Shown piece by piece: positions 45,964 through 54,185 of a stretch of 64,000 nt of DNA. How positions within the stretch are numbered: position 1 is the stretch's first letter; the number at the start of each line of letters is the position of its first letter. The DNA is from Corynebacterium sp. Marseille-P3884 (GTDB lineage: Bacteria; Actinomycetota; Actinomycetes; Mycobacteriales; Mycobacteriaceae), in the NCBI RefSeq assembly GCF_017942225.1, contig NZ_JAGKSD010000011.1, positions 16,158 to 80,157 on the forward strand, read 5' to 3'. Under the pieces are notes generated by a model. That model made no database searches and had not been told where the DNA came from. It was given only the letters and a program-made list of their open reading frames with translations. The position numbers and the translations under genes are program-made.

Positions 45964-46944
45964 CTACTCGTCGTCGTCCGGCATATCGATGTCGTCGCCC
46001 GGGCCGAGCGTCTTGTCGCGGTCGTCGATGGCCGCGAGGAAATTCTCGAACGCCGCGCCGATCTCCTCGCCGCTGGGCACCTGCGCCTCGCCCGGCATCA
46101 TCTTCTGCGGATTCTTCTTGCGGTAGGATGCCATCTCCGAGTCGTAGTGCTGCTCGAGCTGGCCGACGACGTTGGCGATCTCCTCGGAATTATTCGTCTG
46201 CTCGGCGAGCTGCTGCGCGACGCGTTCCATGTCGCGCTCGATCGCGCCCAGCGGGAACTTCAAGTCCGACGTATCCGAAACGGATTGCAGCAACTGGTAG
46301 ACAGCCTGCGGATACGGCGAAGACGCGACGTAATGCGGAACGTGCGCCGTGTAGCCCGCAACGCGGCGGCCGCGGGAGTGCAATTCGCGCTCGATCATCA
46401 CGGCGGCGGCGCCTGGAACGGACACCATGCCGTCGAACGTGAACATCTTCCCGACGAGTTCGCGGTCGTTGCCGTGCGCGGACACGACGAGCGGACGCGT
46501 GTGCGGCGCACCCATCGGCGCGGAATACAGGCAAATGGTCTTGTCCACGTTGAAGCGGTCGGCGAGATCCGCCACCGATTTCGAGAACGCCTCCCAGCGC
46601 AGGTCGGGCTCTGGGCCGGACAGCAGCAGGAAGGACTCGCCCTTGGAATCGCGCAGCACGCGGATGTCTAGGTCGATGTCGTCGACGTCGCTGATCTCGT
46701 GCTGGCTCAGCGTCACCATGGGGCGGCGCGAGCGGTAGTCAATGAGCTCGTCGTTGTTGAACGTGGCGAGCGTGCGCGAATCGAGCGCGTCCTTCAGATG
46801 CCCGGCCGCGCCCTCGACGGCGTGCCCCGCGTCGGCGTAGCCCTGCATGGCCACGATGAGGGTGGGGCCAGAGGACGCGCCGTCTTCCACGGCGGGAGCC
46901 GGGTACTCCAGCTCGTACATGTGCCGCTGATCGTCTGACGTCAT
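45964..46944 (-). CDS. PAC2 family protein (proteasome-assembly-chaperone-like)
   Basis: A 326-residue protein with the PAC2 core: PTLIVAMQGYADAGHAVEGAAGHLKDAL, YSAPMGAPHTRPLVVSAHGNDRELVG, GAAAVMIERELHSRGRRVAGYTAHVPHYVASSPYPQAVYQLLQ. The family is common in actinobacteria even where no proteasome exists; its role is unclear. ATG 46944 has AAGGAGG upstream and is preferred over the extension to 46989. It is on the same strand as the upstream-oriented helicase gene, 18 bases away. Confidence 0.87.
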   Translation of the reverse strand: MTSDDQRHMYELEYPAPAVEDGASSGPTLIVAMQGYADAGHAVEGAAGHLKDALDSRTLATFNNDELIDYRSRRPMVTLSQHEISDVDDIDLDIRVLRDSKGESFLLLSGPEPDLRWEAFSKSVADLADRFNVDKTICLYSAPMGAPHTRPLVVSAHGNDRELVGKMFTFDGMVSVPGAAAVMIERELHSRGRRVAGYTAHVPHYVASSPYPQAVYQLLQSVSDTSDLKFPLGAIERDMERVAQQLAEQTNNSEEIANVVGQLEQHYDSEMASYRKKNPQKMMPGEAQVPSGEEIGAAFENFLAAIDDRDKTLGPGDDIDMPDDDE

Positions 46945-47158
46945 GTGTGTGACATCCTCCTTCTTGTGAACTAACACCCAGTACAACACCGTGGGTGTCA
47001 GGTTTCATTCCCACCTTACGGACCCCACGCGATAGGTGGTAACGCACATCCCGCATTGTCCGGGAAAGCACAGCTTCGCTTATCGACGCACCCCCGCCGC
47101 GCTCCCCAGTTCTGCTTTCCTGGGAACCGATCCGGGGGGTGGGGAAGTCCAATAGGGC
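46945..47158. other. Divergent intergenic region with an intergenic recurrent 11-mer
   Basis: 214 bases between divergent PAC2 and DUF4192 genes. It contains the AAGGAGG ribosome-binding site of the PAC2 gene (minus strand). It also holds one exact GCTTATCGACG (47078-47088), the only copy of the recurrent word found outside coding sequence. No gene or terminator is seen. Confidence 0.6.
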
Positions 47159-48451
47159 ATGACACATTCATTCTCAGGACAACAGAAACCGACAAACTCG
47201 AACAACCCGAATTTCGATCCGTGGACCGACGACATCGGTTCCGTGGACGACCCGGCGACCATCATCGCGACCATTCCCGGCACGCTCGGCTATTACCCGC
47301 AGGAATCCGTCGTCGTGATCGGTCTCGTCCCGGACGACGTGAAAGGTGGGGAGCTCATGCTGGGGCCGGTGATGAGGGCGGATCTCTCGCACGCCGGCCA
47401 GTTGGGCAGCTTCTTGGAGACGGCGCCGGTGGAGCGCTGCGTCGCCTTCCTCGGCGTCATGGTGACCAGGACGCCGCTCGGTGAACTCGCGACCAGTGCC
47501 GCCCACGGGCTGGAAGAGCTGACGCGTCCAGGCGGCGAACCGCTTATCGACGTATTGTGGCACGTCTCCGAAATCGCCCAGGGCACCCCGTACGAGATGG
47601 TCTTCGGGCCCGACCCGGAAGACATGAACCGGAACTGGCCCGACTTGAAATGGGACCGCGGCACGGTGGCGTCTGTGGTCAACTCGCCGGCGATGCGTGC
47701 GTGGCGCGACAACGGGATCCTTCCAGCGTTGAACCGTGCCGACACATTCGAGTACTTCGAGCAGGACTCTCACACGGGATGGGTGACGCTCGGCGGGGAA
47801 GACATTGAGGTCGCGGCGTTCATCCGGGAGGCGCGTTTGTGCGCCGATGCGCTGCGCCGCCAGATCGGCCGCGGCGCGTCCACCCCCGGCGAATACGTGC
47901 GGGAAGCAATGGCCGCGCTGCGCAACGCCCCGGCTCAGCCACTCATCGCTTCAGACGGACGACCGAGCCTGGACAGCGTTTTCTCAGACACCGACGATCT
48001 TTTCGCACTCGTGACGGTGTTGTCGCGCTCGATGCTGCGGGACTGCGTCATCGGCACCGCGGTGCGGTACCCCGAGCAATCAGCGGCGGCGCTGCTTGCC
48101 GTGGCCCGGACATTCGACGGTGTGATCCGTGCGAATGCGCTGAGCCTGTGGGCGATCGTCGCCATTAGCAAGGGCTTGTCTTCTTGGGCGTCGGCGGCGC
48201 TGGCGACCGCGCAGGAGGACATGCCCAGGCACTCCATGTCAGCGATCTGCCAAGAGATTCTCGCCGCCGGCCAGCAGCAGCACCTCGTCACCACGATTCT
48301 GCAAGGGTGCGAATTGGCGTGCGCGCACATCATCGGAAACGCCGCCGAAGGCGACGGCGACGAGTTCAACGATCTCGGCCGCGACGATGACGAAGCCGAT
48401 GATTTCGACGATCCCGACGAGGAATACGGGGACCAGGCGGCCAGCGCGTAG
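47159..48451 (+). CDS. DUF4192 domain-containing protein
   Basis: A 430-residue protein with the DUF4192 pattern: DDPATIIATIPGTLGYYPQESVVVIGLVP near the N-terminus and a helical C-terminal half (AVRYPEQSAAALLAVARTFDGVIRANALSLWAIVAISKG). The C-terminal 30 residues are strongly acidic. The family is actinobacterial and of unknown function. ATG 47159 has a poor ribosome-binding site. It is convergent with galE, with no gap between the stops. Confidence 0.82.
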   Translation: MTHSFSGQQKPTNSNNPNFDPWTDDIGSVDDPATIIATIPGTLGYYPQESVVVIGLVPDDVKGGELMLGPVMRADLSHAGQLGSFLETAPVERCVAFLGVMVTRTPLGELATSAAHGLEELTRPGGEPLIDVLWHVSEIAQGTPYEMVFGPDPEDMNRNWPDLKWDRGTVASVVNSPAMRAWRDNGILPALNRADTFEYFEQDSHTGWVTLGGEDIEVAAFIREARLCADALRRQIGRGASTPGEYVREAMAALRNAPAQPLIASDGRPSLDSVFSDTDDLFALVTVLSRSMLRDCVIGTAVRYPEQSAAALLAVARTFDGVIRANALSLWAIVAISKGLSSWASAALATAQEDMPRHSMSAICQEILAAGQQQHLVTTILQGCELACAHIIGNAAEGDGDEFNDLGRDDDEADDFDDPDEEYGDQAASA

Positions 48452-49411
48452 CTAACGGGACTGGGTGTACTCCCACGCGTCCGCCACGATCTGGTCGAGG
48501 TCGGTGCGGGTGGGGGTCCACCCAAGTTCATCCTTCGCGCGCTGGGAGGACGCGATCAGTGTTGCTGGATCGCCAGCGCGCCGGGGAGCGATTTCTGCAG
48601 GAATGGGATGACCGGTGACGCGTCGGCACGCCTCGATGACTTCCTTGACGGAATAGCCGTCGCCGGAACCGAGATTGAAAATGCGGTGCTTGCCTGGCGT
48701 ATTGGACTGCAGGGCGAGTAGGTGTGCGTCGGCGAGGTCGCGGATGTGGATGTAGTCGCGCACGCAGGTGCCGTCAGCGGTAGGCCAGTCGTCGCCGTAC
48801 ATGAAGATCTTCTCGCGTTTGCCCTGCGCCACCTGGAGCACCAACGGAATCAAGTGGGTCTCCGTCGCATGGTTCTCGCCGAGGCCGCCGTAAGCACCTG
48901 CCACGTTGAAGTAGCGCAAACTCGTTGCACCCAGCCCGAATGCGGCGGCATAGGAGGTGATGGCGTAGTCGATGGCCAGCTTTGTCGCGCCGTAGGCATT
49001 CGTCGGGGCAGTGGGAATGTCTTCGGTGATCGGGACACGCTCCGGTTCACCGTACGTCGCGGCGGTGGAGGAGAACACGAGGTTGGTCACGTCATGAGCG
49101 CGCATGGAGTTCAGCAATGCCAGCGTGGTGCCCACGTTGTCGCGCCAGTATTCGTCGGGCTTTTCCACGGACTCGCCGACTAGCGACCGGGCGGCGAAGT
49201 GGAGGACACCATCGACTGGGCTACCGGAAAGCACGTCGTCGATGACGTCGTTGATGTCGCCCTCGACGAGCGTGGCTCCCTCGGGCACGGCATCGCGGTT
49301 GCCGGTCGAAAAATTATCGACGATGGTGACCGAGTGGCCCTCTTCCAGCAGGACCTTCGAGCAGATGCTGCCGACGTAGCCGGCGCCGCCGGTGACGACG
49401 AGACGGGACAT
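48452..49411 (-). CDS. galE: UDP-glucose 4-epimerase
   Basis: A 319-residue extended SDR enzyme interconverting UDP-glucose and UDP-galactose, needed for the galactan of the corynebacterial cell wall. The Rossmann motif is [21 protein letters not shown] (residues 5-25), and the catalytic Ser-Thr and Tyr-Lys are in [12 protein letters not shown] and [11 protein letters not shown]. It lies 51 bases downstream of dtxR on the same strand, the conserved corynebacterial order. Confidence 0.95.
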   Translation of the reverse strand: MSRLVVTGGAGYVGSICSKVLLEEGHSVTIVDNFSTGNRDAVPEGATLVEGDINDVIDDVLSGSPVDGVLHFAARSLVGESVEKPDEYWRDNVGTTLALLNSMRAHDVTNLVFSSTAATYGEPERVPITEDIPTAPTNAYGATKLAIDYAITSYAAAFGLGATSLRYFNVAGAYGGLGENHATETHLIPLVLQVAQGKREKIFMYGDDWPTADGTCVRDYIHIRDLADAHLLALQSNTPGKHRIFNLGSGDGYSVKEVIEACRRVTGHPIPAEIAPRRAGDPATLIASSQRAKDELGWTPTRTDLDQIVADAWEYTQSR

Positions 49412-49462
49412 GAATTTCCCTCTTTCAGGGTTGGAGGCTAGTACGTTTAGTCAGCCTAGCTG

Positions 49463-50155
49463 CTACCCATGGACAGGGATGACGCGAAGCGCGTGCTCGA
49501 GGTCCGGTGCGAGGTTCACGCGGGAACCGGACTCGGTGACGAGCGCCAGTGAGCCATTATCGTTGCGCTCGAGAGTGACGTGTGCTCCGCGGGCGATGCC
49601 GAAGCGGCAGATCGACGAATAGTGCTCGGAGTCGAGCTGGAGGATTTCGTTGATCTGCACGATCTCCACGTGGACCGGCTCGGAGACCTCGAGATCGCTG
49701 GCGCGTACCCCGAGGTCTTCTTCCGGCGCCGCAGTGTAGCCAAGCTCGTCGAGAGCGGGAATGGGATTGCCGAATGGCGAGCGCGTCGGGTCGTCGAGCA
49801 CCCGGAGCATTTGGCGTTCCACGTCCTCGCTCATGACGTGCTCCCAACGGCAGGCCTCGGCGTGAACTTGGCTCAAATCCAGATTCAGGACGTCGGTGAG
49901 CAAGCACTCGGCGAGGCGGTGCTTGCGCATGACGGAGGTGGCCAGTTCGCGGCCGCGTTCGGTCAGGGAAAGGGAACGGTCCGGTTCGACGACGATGAGG
50001 CCGTCGCGCTCCATGCGCGCCACCGTCTGGGAGACGGTGGGGCCGGACTGGTCCAGGCGCTCGGCGATGCGAGCGCGGAGCGGAATGATGCCTTCTTCCT
50101 CAAGCTCGTAGACCGTGCGCAGGTACATTTCGGTGGTGTCTACGAGATCTCTCAC
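49463..50155 (-). CDS. dtxR: Iron-dependent repressor DtxR
   Basis: A 230-residue protein with strong identity to C. diphtheriae DtxR in the N-terminal domain (MRDLVDTTEMYLRTVYELEEEG). The helix-turn-helix is in AERLDQSGPTVSQTVARMERDGL. Metal ligands are all in register: M10, H79, E83, H98, C102, E105 and H106. The C-terminal SH3-like domain is present but diverged. With Fe2+ it represses siderophore and iron-uptake genes. GTG 50155 is the conserved start. It sits between sigB and galE. Confidence 0.97.
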   Translation of the reverse strand: MRDLVDTTEMYLRTVYELEEEGIIPLRARIAERLDQSGPTVSQTVARMERDGLIVVEPDRSLSLTERGRELATSVMRKHRLAECLLTDVLNLDLSQVHAEACRWEHVMSEDVERQMLRVLDDPTRSPFGNPIPALDELGYTAAPEEDLGVRASDLEVSEPVHVEIVQINEILQLDSEHYSSICRFGIARGAHVTLERNDNGSLALVTESGSRVNLAPDLEHALRVIPVHG

Positions 50156-50214
50156 TTCAGACTTCCTTCAATCCTTACACACGGAGGCTTATGACTAGAG
50201 CACATAGTAACCCA

Positions 50215-50243
50215 GAACGCACCGCCGTTTGGGCGGTGCGTTC
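50215..50243 (-). terminator. Strong hairpin after sigB
   Basis: A 12-bp perfect stem, GAACGCACCGCC (50215-50226) with GGCGGTGCGTTC (50232-50243), and a 5-base loop. It lies 13 bases beyond the sigB stop in the direction of transcription. There is no long T-run after it, so it may act as an actinobacterial intrinsic terminator or mRNA-stabilising hairpin. Confidence 0.7.
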
Positions 50244-50255
50244 AGGGCAGAGGCT

Positions 50256-51251
50256 CTACTGCGCGTAGTCGCGCAGGCGGTCGGCGCGGTCGCCGACGCG
50301 CAGCTTGCTCATTACTTCGCGTTCGATCTGGCGGACGCGCTCGCGGGACAGGCCGAATTTGCGGCCGATCTGGTCGAGCGTGCGCGGCACACCGTCGTCG
50401 AGGCCGTAGCGCAGGCGGATGACATCCTGTTCGCGCTGCTCGAGTCCGCCGATGATGTCGTTGATGTCATCGTGGCGCAGCACGGAGACAACGGCGTCTT
50501 CAGCGTCTGCGGCCTCAGCGTCCTCAATGAAGTCGCCCAACGGGGCTTCCTCGTCGGCACCGACGGGCATGTCCAAGCTCACCGGGTCACGGGACTGACG
50601 CAGCAGCATTTCGATCTTGGATTCTTCGATGCCGGACTCTTCCGACAGCTCCTCATTCGTTGGTTCGCGGCCGAGGGACTGGTACATCTCGCGGCGGATG
50701 CGGGAGAGCTTATTGACCTGCTCGACCAGGTGGACTGGGAGGCGGATCGTGCGCGACTGGTCCGCCATGCCGCGGGTGATTGCCTGGCGGATCCACCAAG
50801 TGGCGTACGTGGAGAACTTGAAGCCCTTGGTGTAGTCGAATTTCTCCATCGCGCGGATGAGGCCGAGGTTGCCTTCCTGGATGAGATCCAGCAGCGGCAT
50901 GCCGCGGCCGGTGTAGCGCTTGGCCAAGGAGACGACGAGGCGCAGGTTGGCTTCCAGGAGGTGGGAGCGGGCCTTGCGGCCTTCCTTCGCCAGAATCTTC
51001 AGGTCGCGGCGCTTGGCGCGGGTGAGTTCCACCTCAGGGTCGTCGAGGAGGTGCTGGGAGTACAGCCCGACTTCGATCTGTTGGGCGAGTTCGACTTCTT
51101 CCTCAGCGTTCAGCAATGCGGTCTTGCCGATGCCGTTGAGATAGACGCGCACGAGGTCGGCGGAAGGGTTGTCATTCGTCTGATTGCGCCGGCTTCCGCG
51201 GTCGACCTTTTCTTCATTGTCATCGACATGATCCACATTGGGCTGAGTCAT
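50256..51251 (-). CDS. sigB: RNA polymerase sigma factor SigB
   Basis: A 331-residue group 2 sigma-70 factor. Sigma regions 1.2 ([29 protein letters not shown]), 2 ([53 protein letters not shown]), 3 and 4 ([27 protein letters not shown]) are complete. In corynebacteria SigB serves stress and transition-phase promoters and lies next to dtxR. ATG 51251, with AAGGAG upstream, gives the family length; the frame stays open to 51347. Confidence 0.95.
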   Translation of the reverse strand: MTQPNVDHVDDNEEKVDRGSRRNQTNDNPSADLVRVYLNGIGKTALLNAEEEVELAQQIEVGLYSQHLLDDPEVELTRAKRRDLKILAKEGRKARSHLLEANLRLVVSLAKRYTGRGMPLLDLIQEGNLGLIRAMEKFDYTKGFKFSTYATWWIRQAITRGMADQSRTIRLPVHLVEQVNKLSRIRREMYQSLGREPTNEELSEESGIEESKIEMLLRQSRDPVSLDMPVGADEEAPLGDFIEDAEAADAEDAVVSVLRHDDINDIIGGLEQREQDVIRLRYGLDDGVPRTLDQIGRKFGLSRERVRQIEREVMSKLRVGDRADRLRDYAQ

Positions 51252-51423
51252 GGATGAAAGCTCCTTCAAGTCTTGCGAATCTATCGTTCTAACGCCGGAC
51301 AAGAGCAGATTGTTCCCGCGGTGAGACCCTGCCGCTTTTGCGTGCATTCGTGCAGCTCATCTGCGGGTCTGGTATGGGGAGCGGATGCGCGGTTGCCGTG
51401 ATTGGGACTTTAGCAGGTTGCGT

Positions 51424-51858
51424 TTAGCTTTCAACAGTTACGGTAAACGGTCCGGAGTTGACCGACGCGACCTCCATCATTGCCCCGAAACGGCCTTCTT
51501 CGACGTGGATTCCGCGCTCGCGCAAACCGTCCGCGATCTTCGCGATGACAGGTTCGGCGACATCGCCCGGAGCGGCGTCGGACCATGACGGGCGGCGGCC
51601 TTTTTTGGTGCGTCCCATGAGAGTGAATTGGCTGACGAGGAGGACGGGTGCGCCTGCGTCCTCGGCGGATACTTCGCCGTCGAGAATGCGCAGTTCGGCG
51701 ATTTTGCGCACCATGGTCTCCCAGGCGTCGTCAGCGTCGTCGTTGCCGACTCCGACGAGGGCGAGAATCCCGCCGGTGTCGGGGCAGTCGATGGCTCCGA
51801 CGGTCTCACCGTCGACGGTGACGGAGGCCTGTGTGACACGGGTGAGCACGGCTTTCAT
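51424..51858 (-). CDS. dtd: D-aminoacyl-tRNA deacylase
   Basis: A 144-residue protein. The family start [21 protein letters not shown], the catalytic-loop [17 protein letters not shown] and the Gly-cisPro-like C-terminal [11 protein letters not shown] are visible. It hydrolyses D-amino acids mischarged on tRNA. It lies 15 bases downstream of the methyltransferase gene's stop-proximal end in antiparallel numbering; both are on the minus strand. Confidence 0.93.
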   Translation of the reverse strand: MKAVLTRVTQASVTVDGETVGAIDCPDTGGILALVGVGNDDADDAWETMVRKIAELRILDGEVSAEDAGAPVLLVSQFTLMGRTKKGRRPSWSDAAPGDVAEPVIAKIADGLRERGIHVEEGRFGAMMEVASVNSGPFTVTVES

Positions 51859-51873
51859 TGGGGATCCTTTCGG

Positions 51874-53397
51874 CTAGCTGTTCAGGCTGATGAGGTCGGC
51901 GGGGAGGACGAAGCCGTGGCGGATCAGGTCGACGATGACTCCGGCGGCGTCGTGGGCGAGTGCTTCTTCGGCATCGTCGTCGAGTCCGTGGGAGGCGGCC
52001 CAGAGGGAGACGATGTCGCGCAGCGGCAGCCCGTCGGGGTTGAGTCCGGCGATGATCGCGGCGACCGCGTCGTCGATCTCGTGACTGAAACGGGGGCCGT
52101 CGGTACGCGTGATGCGTTTGACCTCGGGGGCAAATCCCATGCCGGTCTCGGCGTCGGCGAGGCTGACATCTTCGAGGGCGATGCCGGGACGCAGCGCATA
52201 GCGCGCATCGAGCACATCGCTTATCGACGTCTCCCGCAGCCACTCCATTCTCACGAAATACTCCTCGACCTCTGGGCCGAGCGGGTCTGTGAACGGTTGG
52301 GAAAGCGTTTCAGTCACGACTTCTGTGGGGGCGTTGCCGATCTTGCGGATGAAGATCCAGCCGAACCCGACGGCGCGAACGTCTTCTTCGCGGAAGTGGG
52401 CGAGCCACTGCCGGGTGCGGGCGATCCCGTTGGCGGAGCGGGGGTCGACGGACTCGTCCTTGAGCCATGTGGAGACGTATAGCGCGGGGTCCACGACATC
52501 GCGCTGCAGCACCCACGCGGAGACACCGGTGGAGGGGAACCAGCTCGCCACGCGCTGCTCCCACGACTGTTCGCTGGTGTGTACCCAGGAGCCCAGGATG
52601 AAAGCCGAACCGCTGTCTTCCAGGTAGTCGGGGGCAGAGGACGCAACGAGTTCGGTGGCACCGTCCAAGTCGAGGCCGGAATCGCGGTAGACGTGGCCGA
52701 CCTCGGGCAGGCCCACGACAAAGGGCGGGTTGGCCACGATGCGGTCGAAACGCTCGCCTTCGACGGGCTCGAACCAGGAGCCGTGGCGCAGGTCCACATT
52801 GGTCGCCTCAGCGCCGGCCATCGTGGCATCGGCGAGAATAAGGGCGCGCTCATGGACATCCGTGGCCACCACGCGTTCAGCACAACCCGACTGCGCCAGA
52901 GCCTGCACACCGGAGCCGGTTCCTAAGTCGAGCACTGAGTCGACGGGAGTCAGCGGCGTGGCGGACAGCAACGACAAGCTCGCCGCACCGACACCGAGAA
53001 CGTGGTCGGGGCCTGGCACGTGGTCGGTCATGGAGGCATCCAGGTCAGAGAAAATGAACCGGTCGCGCCCGGCAATGATGTGGGGCCGGATGTCCAATGC
53101 GATTTCCAGGTCGCCGGAGGGGGTAGGGGAGACCACGGCGGCGTCGATAAGCGAAAGAACGAGCCGTGCCGGAAGGAACTCGGAGAGCTGTTCCGCTGTC
53201 ATCTTTTCGCGCACGAGGAAGAAGCGGACGAGGCCCGACAAGCGCGAATCATCGCACGCCTCTACAACCGCGCCGGGCTCCCCGCGGAAGAGCGCCTCCA
53301 TGGCGTCGGGGCCGAGGTGCGCGGCGATGGAATCCGAGGTGAACCCGGCGGAAGTGAATTCGCGGATCAACTCGCCCGCGATGTCGGTGGGATGCAC
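51874..53397 (-). CDS. Class I SAM-dependent methyltransferase (NPPF type)
   Basis: A 507-residue protein. A helical N-terminal domain is followed by a Rossmann methyltransferase with motif I SVLDLGTGSGVQALAQSG (about residue 158) and motif IV RFDRIVANPPFVVG (about residue 218), the NPPF/Y type that modifies N or Q in RNA or protein. A roughly 200-residue C-terminal domain of unknown role follows. GTG 53397, 7 nt after AAGGAG, is preferred over the open frame to 53559. Recurrent 11-mers occur in two different frames inside it. Confidence 0.85.
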   Translation of the reverse strand: MHPTDIAGELIREFTSAGFTSDSIAAHLGPDAMEALFRGEPGAVVEACDDSRLSGLVRFFLVREKMTAEQLSEFLPARLVLSLIDAAVVSPTPSGDLEIALDIRPHIIAGRDRFIFSDLDASMTDHVPGPDHVLGVGAASLSLLSATPLTPVDSVLDLGTGSGVQALAQSGCAERVVATDVHERALILADATMAGAEATNVDLRHGSWFEPVEGERFDRIVANPPFVVGLPEVGHVYRDSGLDLDGATELVASSAPDYLEDSGSAFILGSWVHTSEQSWEQRVASWFPSTGVSAWVLQRDVVDPALYVSTWLKDESVDPRSANGIARTRQWLAHFREEDVRAVGFGWIFIRKIGNAPTEVVTETLSQPFTDPLGPEVEEYFVRMEWLRETSISDVLDARYALRPGIALEDVSLADAETGMGFAPEVKRITRTDGPRFSHEIDDAVAAIIAGLNPDGLPLRDIVSLWAASHGLDDDAEEALAHDAAGVIVDLIRHGFVLPADLISLNS

Positions 53398-53407
53398 GGA
53401 TAGCTCC

Positions 53408-53848
53408 TTAATCCTCGTGGTCGATCGTCTCTGGGGTGTTGTCTGTGTGCGCTCGTTCGGTGAGCTGCTGTTGGCGGGCGGCCGCGAGCTGTTGCTGGCG
53501 GGCGGCGGCGGGCTTGTATACGTTTCGCGAACGTTTATCGCGCACCTCGTTGCCGTCATTGGCCACCACCACCGAAATCCATGGCAGCGGAATCGAGATA
53601 GCGAAGAAAATGATCGCGAGCACCCAGTTATGCCACCACATCACTGCCGCGATGGACAGGAACACGAACGGCAAGCGCATGCCCTGCATGATCAGGTAAG
53701 CACGCTCGCGCGACCGCAGATTCTCCTGCGGCGAACGCTTCGCGGACGTGATCAACGCGGCCTTGCGACGGGAAAAGCGCTTGCCGGGCGAGCTCACCGC
53801 ATCCCCGTCGACGACGGAAGGATCGTTGGGTCCGCCTGCTGTGCTCAT
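53408..53848 (-). CDS. DUF3099 domain-containing membrane protein
   Basis: 146 residues. The DUF3099 region ALITSAKRSPQENLRSRERAYLIMQGMRLPFVFLSIAAVMWWHNWVLAIIFFAISIPLPWISVVVAND carries two membrane helices (about residues 55-95). The C-terminus has a small tandem AARQQQL duplication. ATG 53848 is preferred over the extension to 53878. It is separated by 10 bases from the downstream methyltransferase start on the same strand, so the two may be cotranscribed. Function unknown. Confidence 0.82.
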   Translation of the reverse strand: MSTAGGPNDPSVVDGDAVSSPGKRFSRRKAALITSAKRSPQENLRSRERAYLIMQGMRLPFVFLSIAAVMWWHNWVLAIIFFAISIPLPWISVVVANDGNEVRDKRSRNVYKPAAARQQQLAAARQQQLTERAHTDNTPETIDHED

Positions 53849-53942
53849 GGCAACCAAGGGTAGACGTGCCGCGTGCACTTCCGCGAGCAGCCAGCAACAC
53901 GGTTTTTAAACATGGTTCGGGCAATGAGGCATGATGGTGTGC

Positions 53943-54185
53943 GTGACGCAGACAACGACGAAGACGATTGAACGGCCCGATGTCCGCGAAGACACTTCGC
54001 AGGGCAATGACACCCCGGACTTCTTCCACTATGTGAAGAAGGACAAGATCGTGCACTCCGCCATCAGCGGTGACATGGTCGTCGCGTTGTGCGGTGAGAC
54101 CTTCCCCGTGCGGAAGCAGGCCAAGCCCGACTCCCCGGTGTGCCCCGACTGCGAGCGCATTTACAAGGGGCTGCGCCGCAAGTGA
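53943..54185 (+). CDS. DUF3039 domain-containing zinc-ribbon-like protein
   Basis: An 80-residue protein with the DUF3039 core DTPDFFHYVKKDKIVHSAISGDMVVALCGETFPVRKQAKPDSPVCPDCERIYKGL. Its CG and CPDC cysteines could bind zinc. GTG 53943 is chosen because a -10-like CATGAT ends 7 nt before it; ATG 53931 is in frame. The stop overlaps the helicase start (GTGA), so the two proteins are coupled. Function unknown. Confidence 0.82.
   Translation: MTQTTTKTIERPDVREDTSQGNDTPDFFHYVKKDKIVHSAISGDMVVALCGETFPVRKQAKPDSPVCPDCERIYKGLRRK

Larger units (their letters stand above)
6224..53153. repeat. Dispersed 11-base word GCTTATCGACG, 26 exact copies
   Basis: Exact copies in the given orientation start at 6224, 10298, 11935, 15454, 21630, 25436, 25750, 29446, 34088, 42157, 42387, 47078, 47542 and 52219. 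Copies of the reverse complement have their GTCGATAAGC core starting at 13148, 16421, 22233, 26547, 33441, 35819, 36654, 40037, 41480, 43837, 45859 and 53143. All carry the eleventh base. Seventeen encode Leu-Ile-Asp; the rest lie in other frames, at a stop codon or between genes. No copy was found in 1-6223, 16431-21629 or 53154-64000. Confidence 0.9.
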
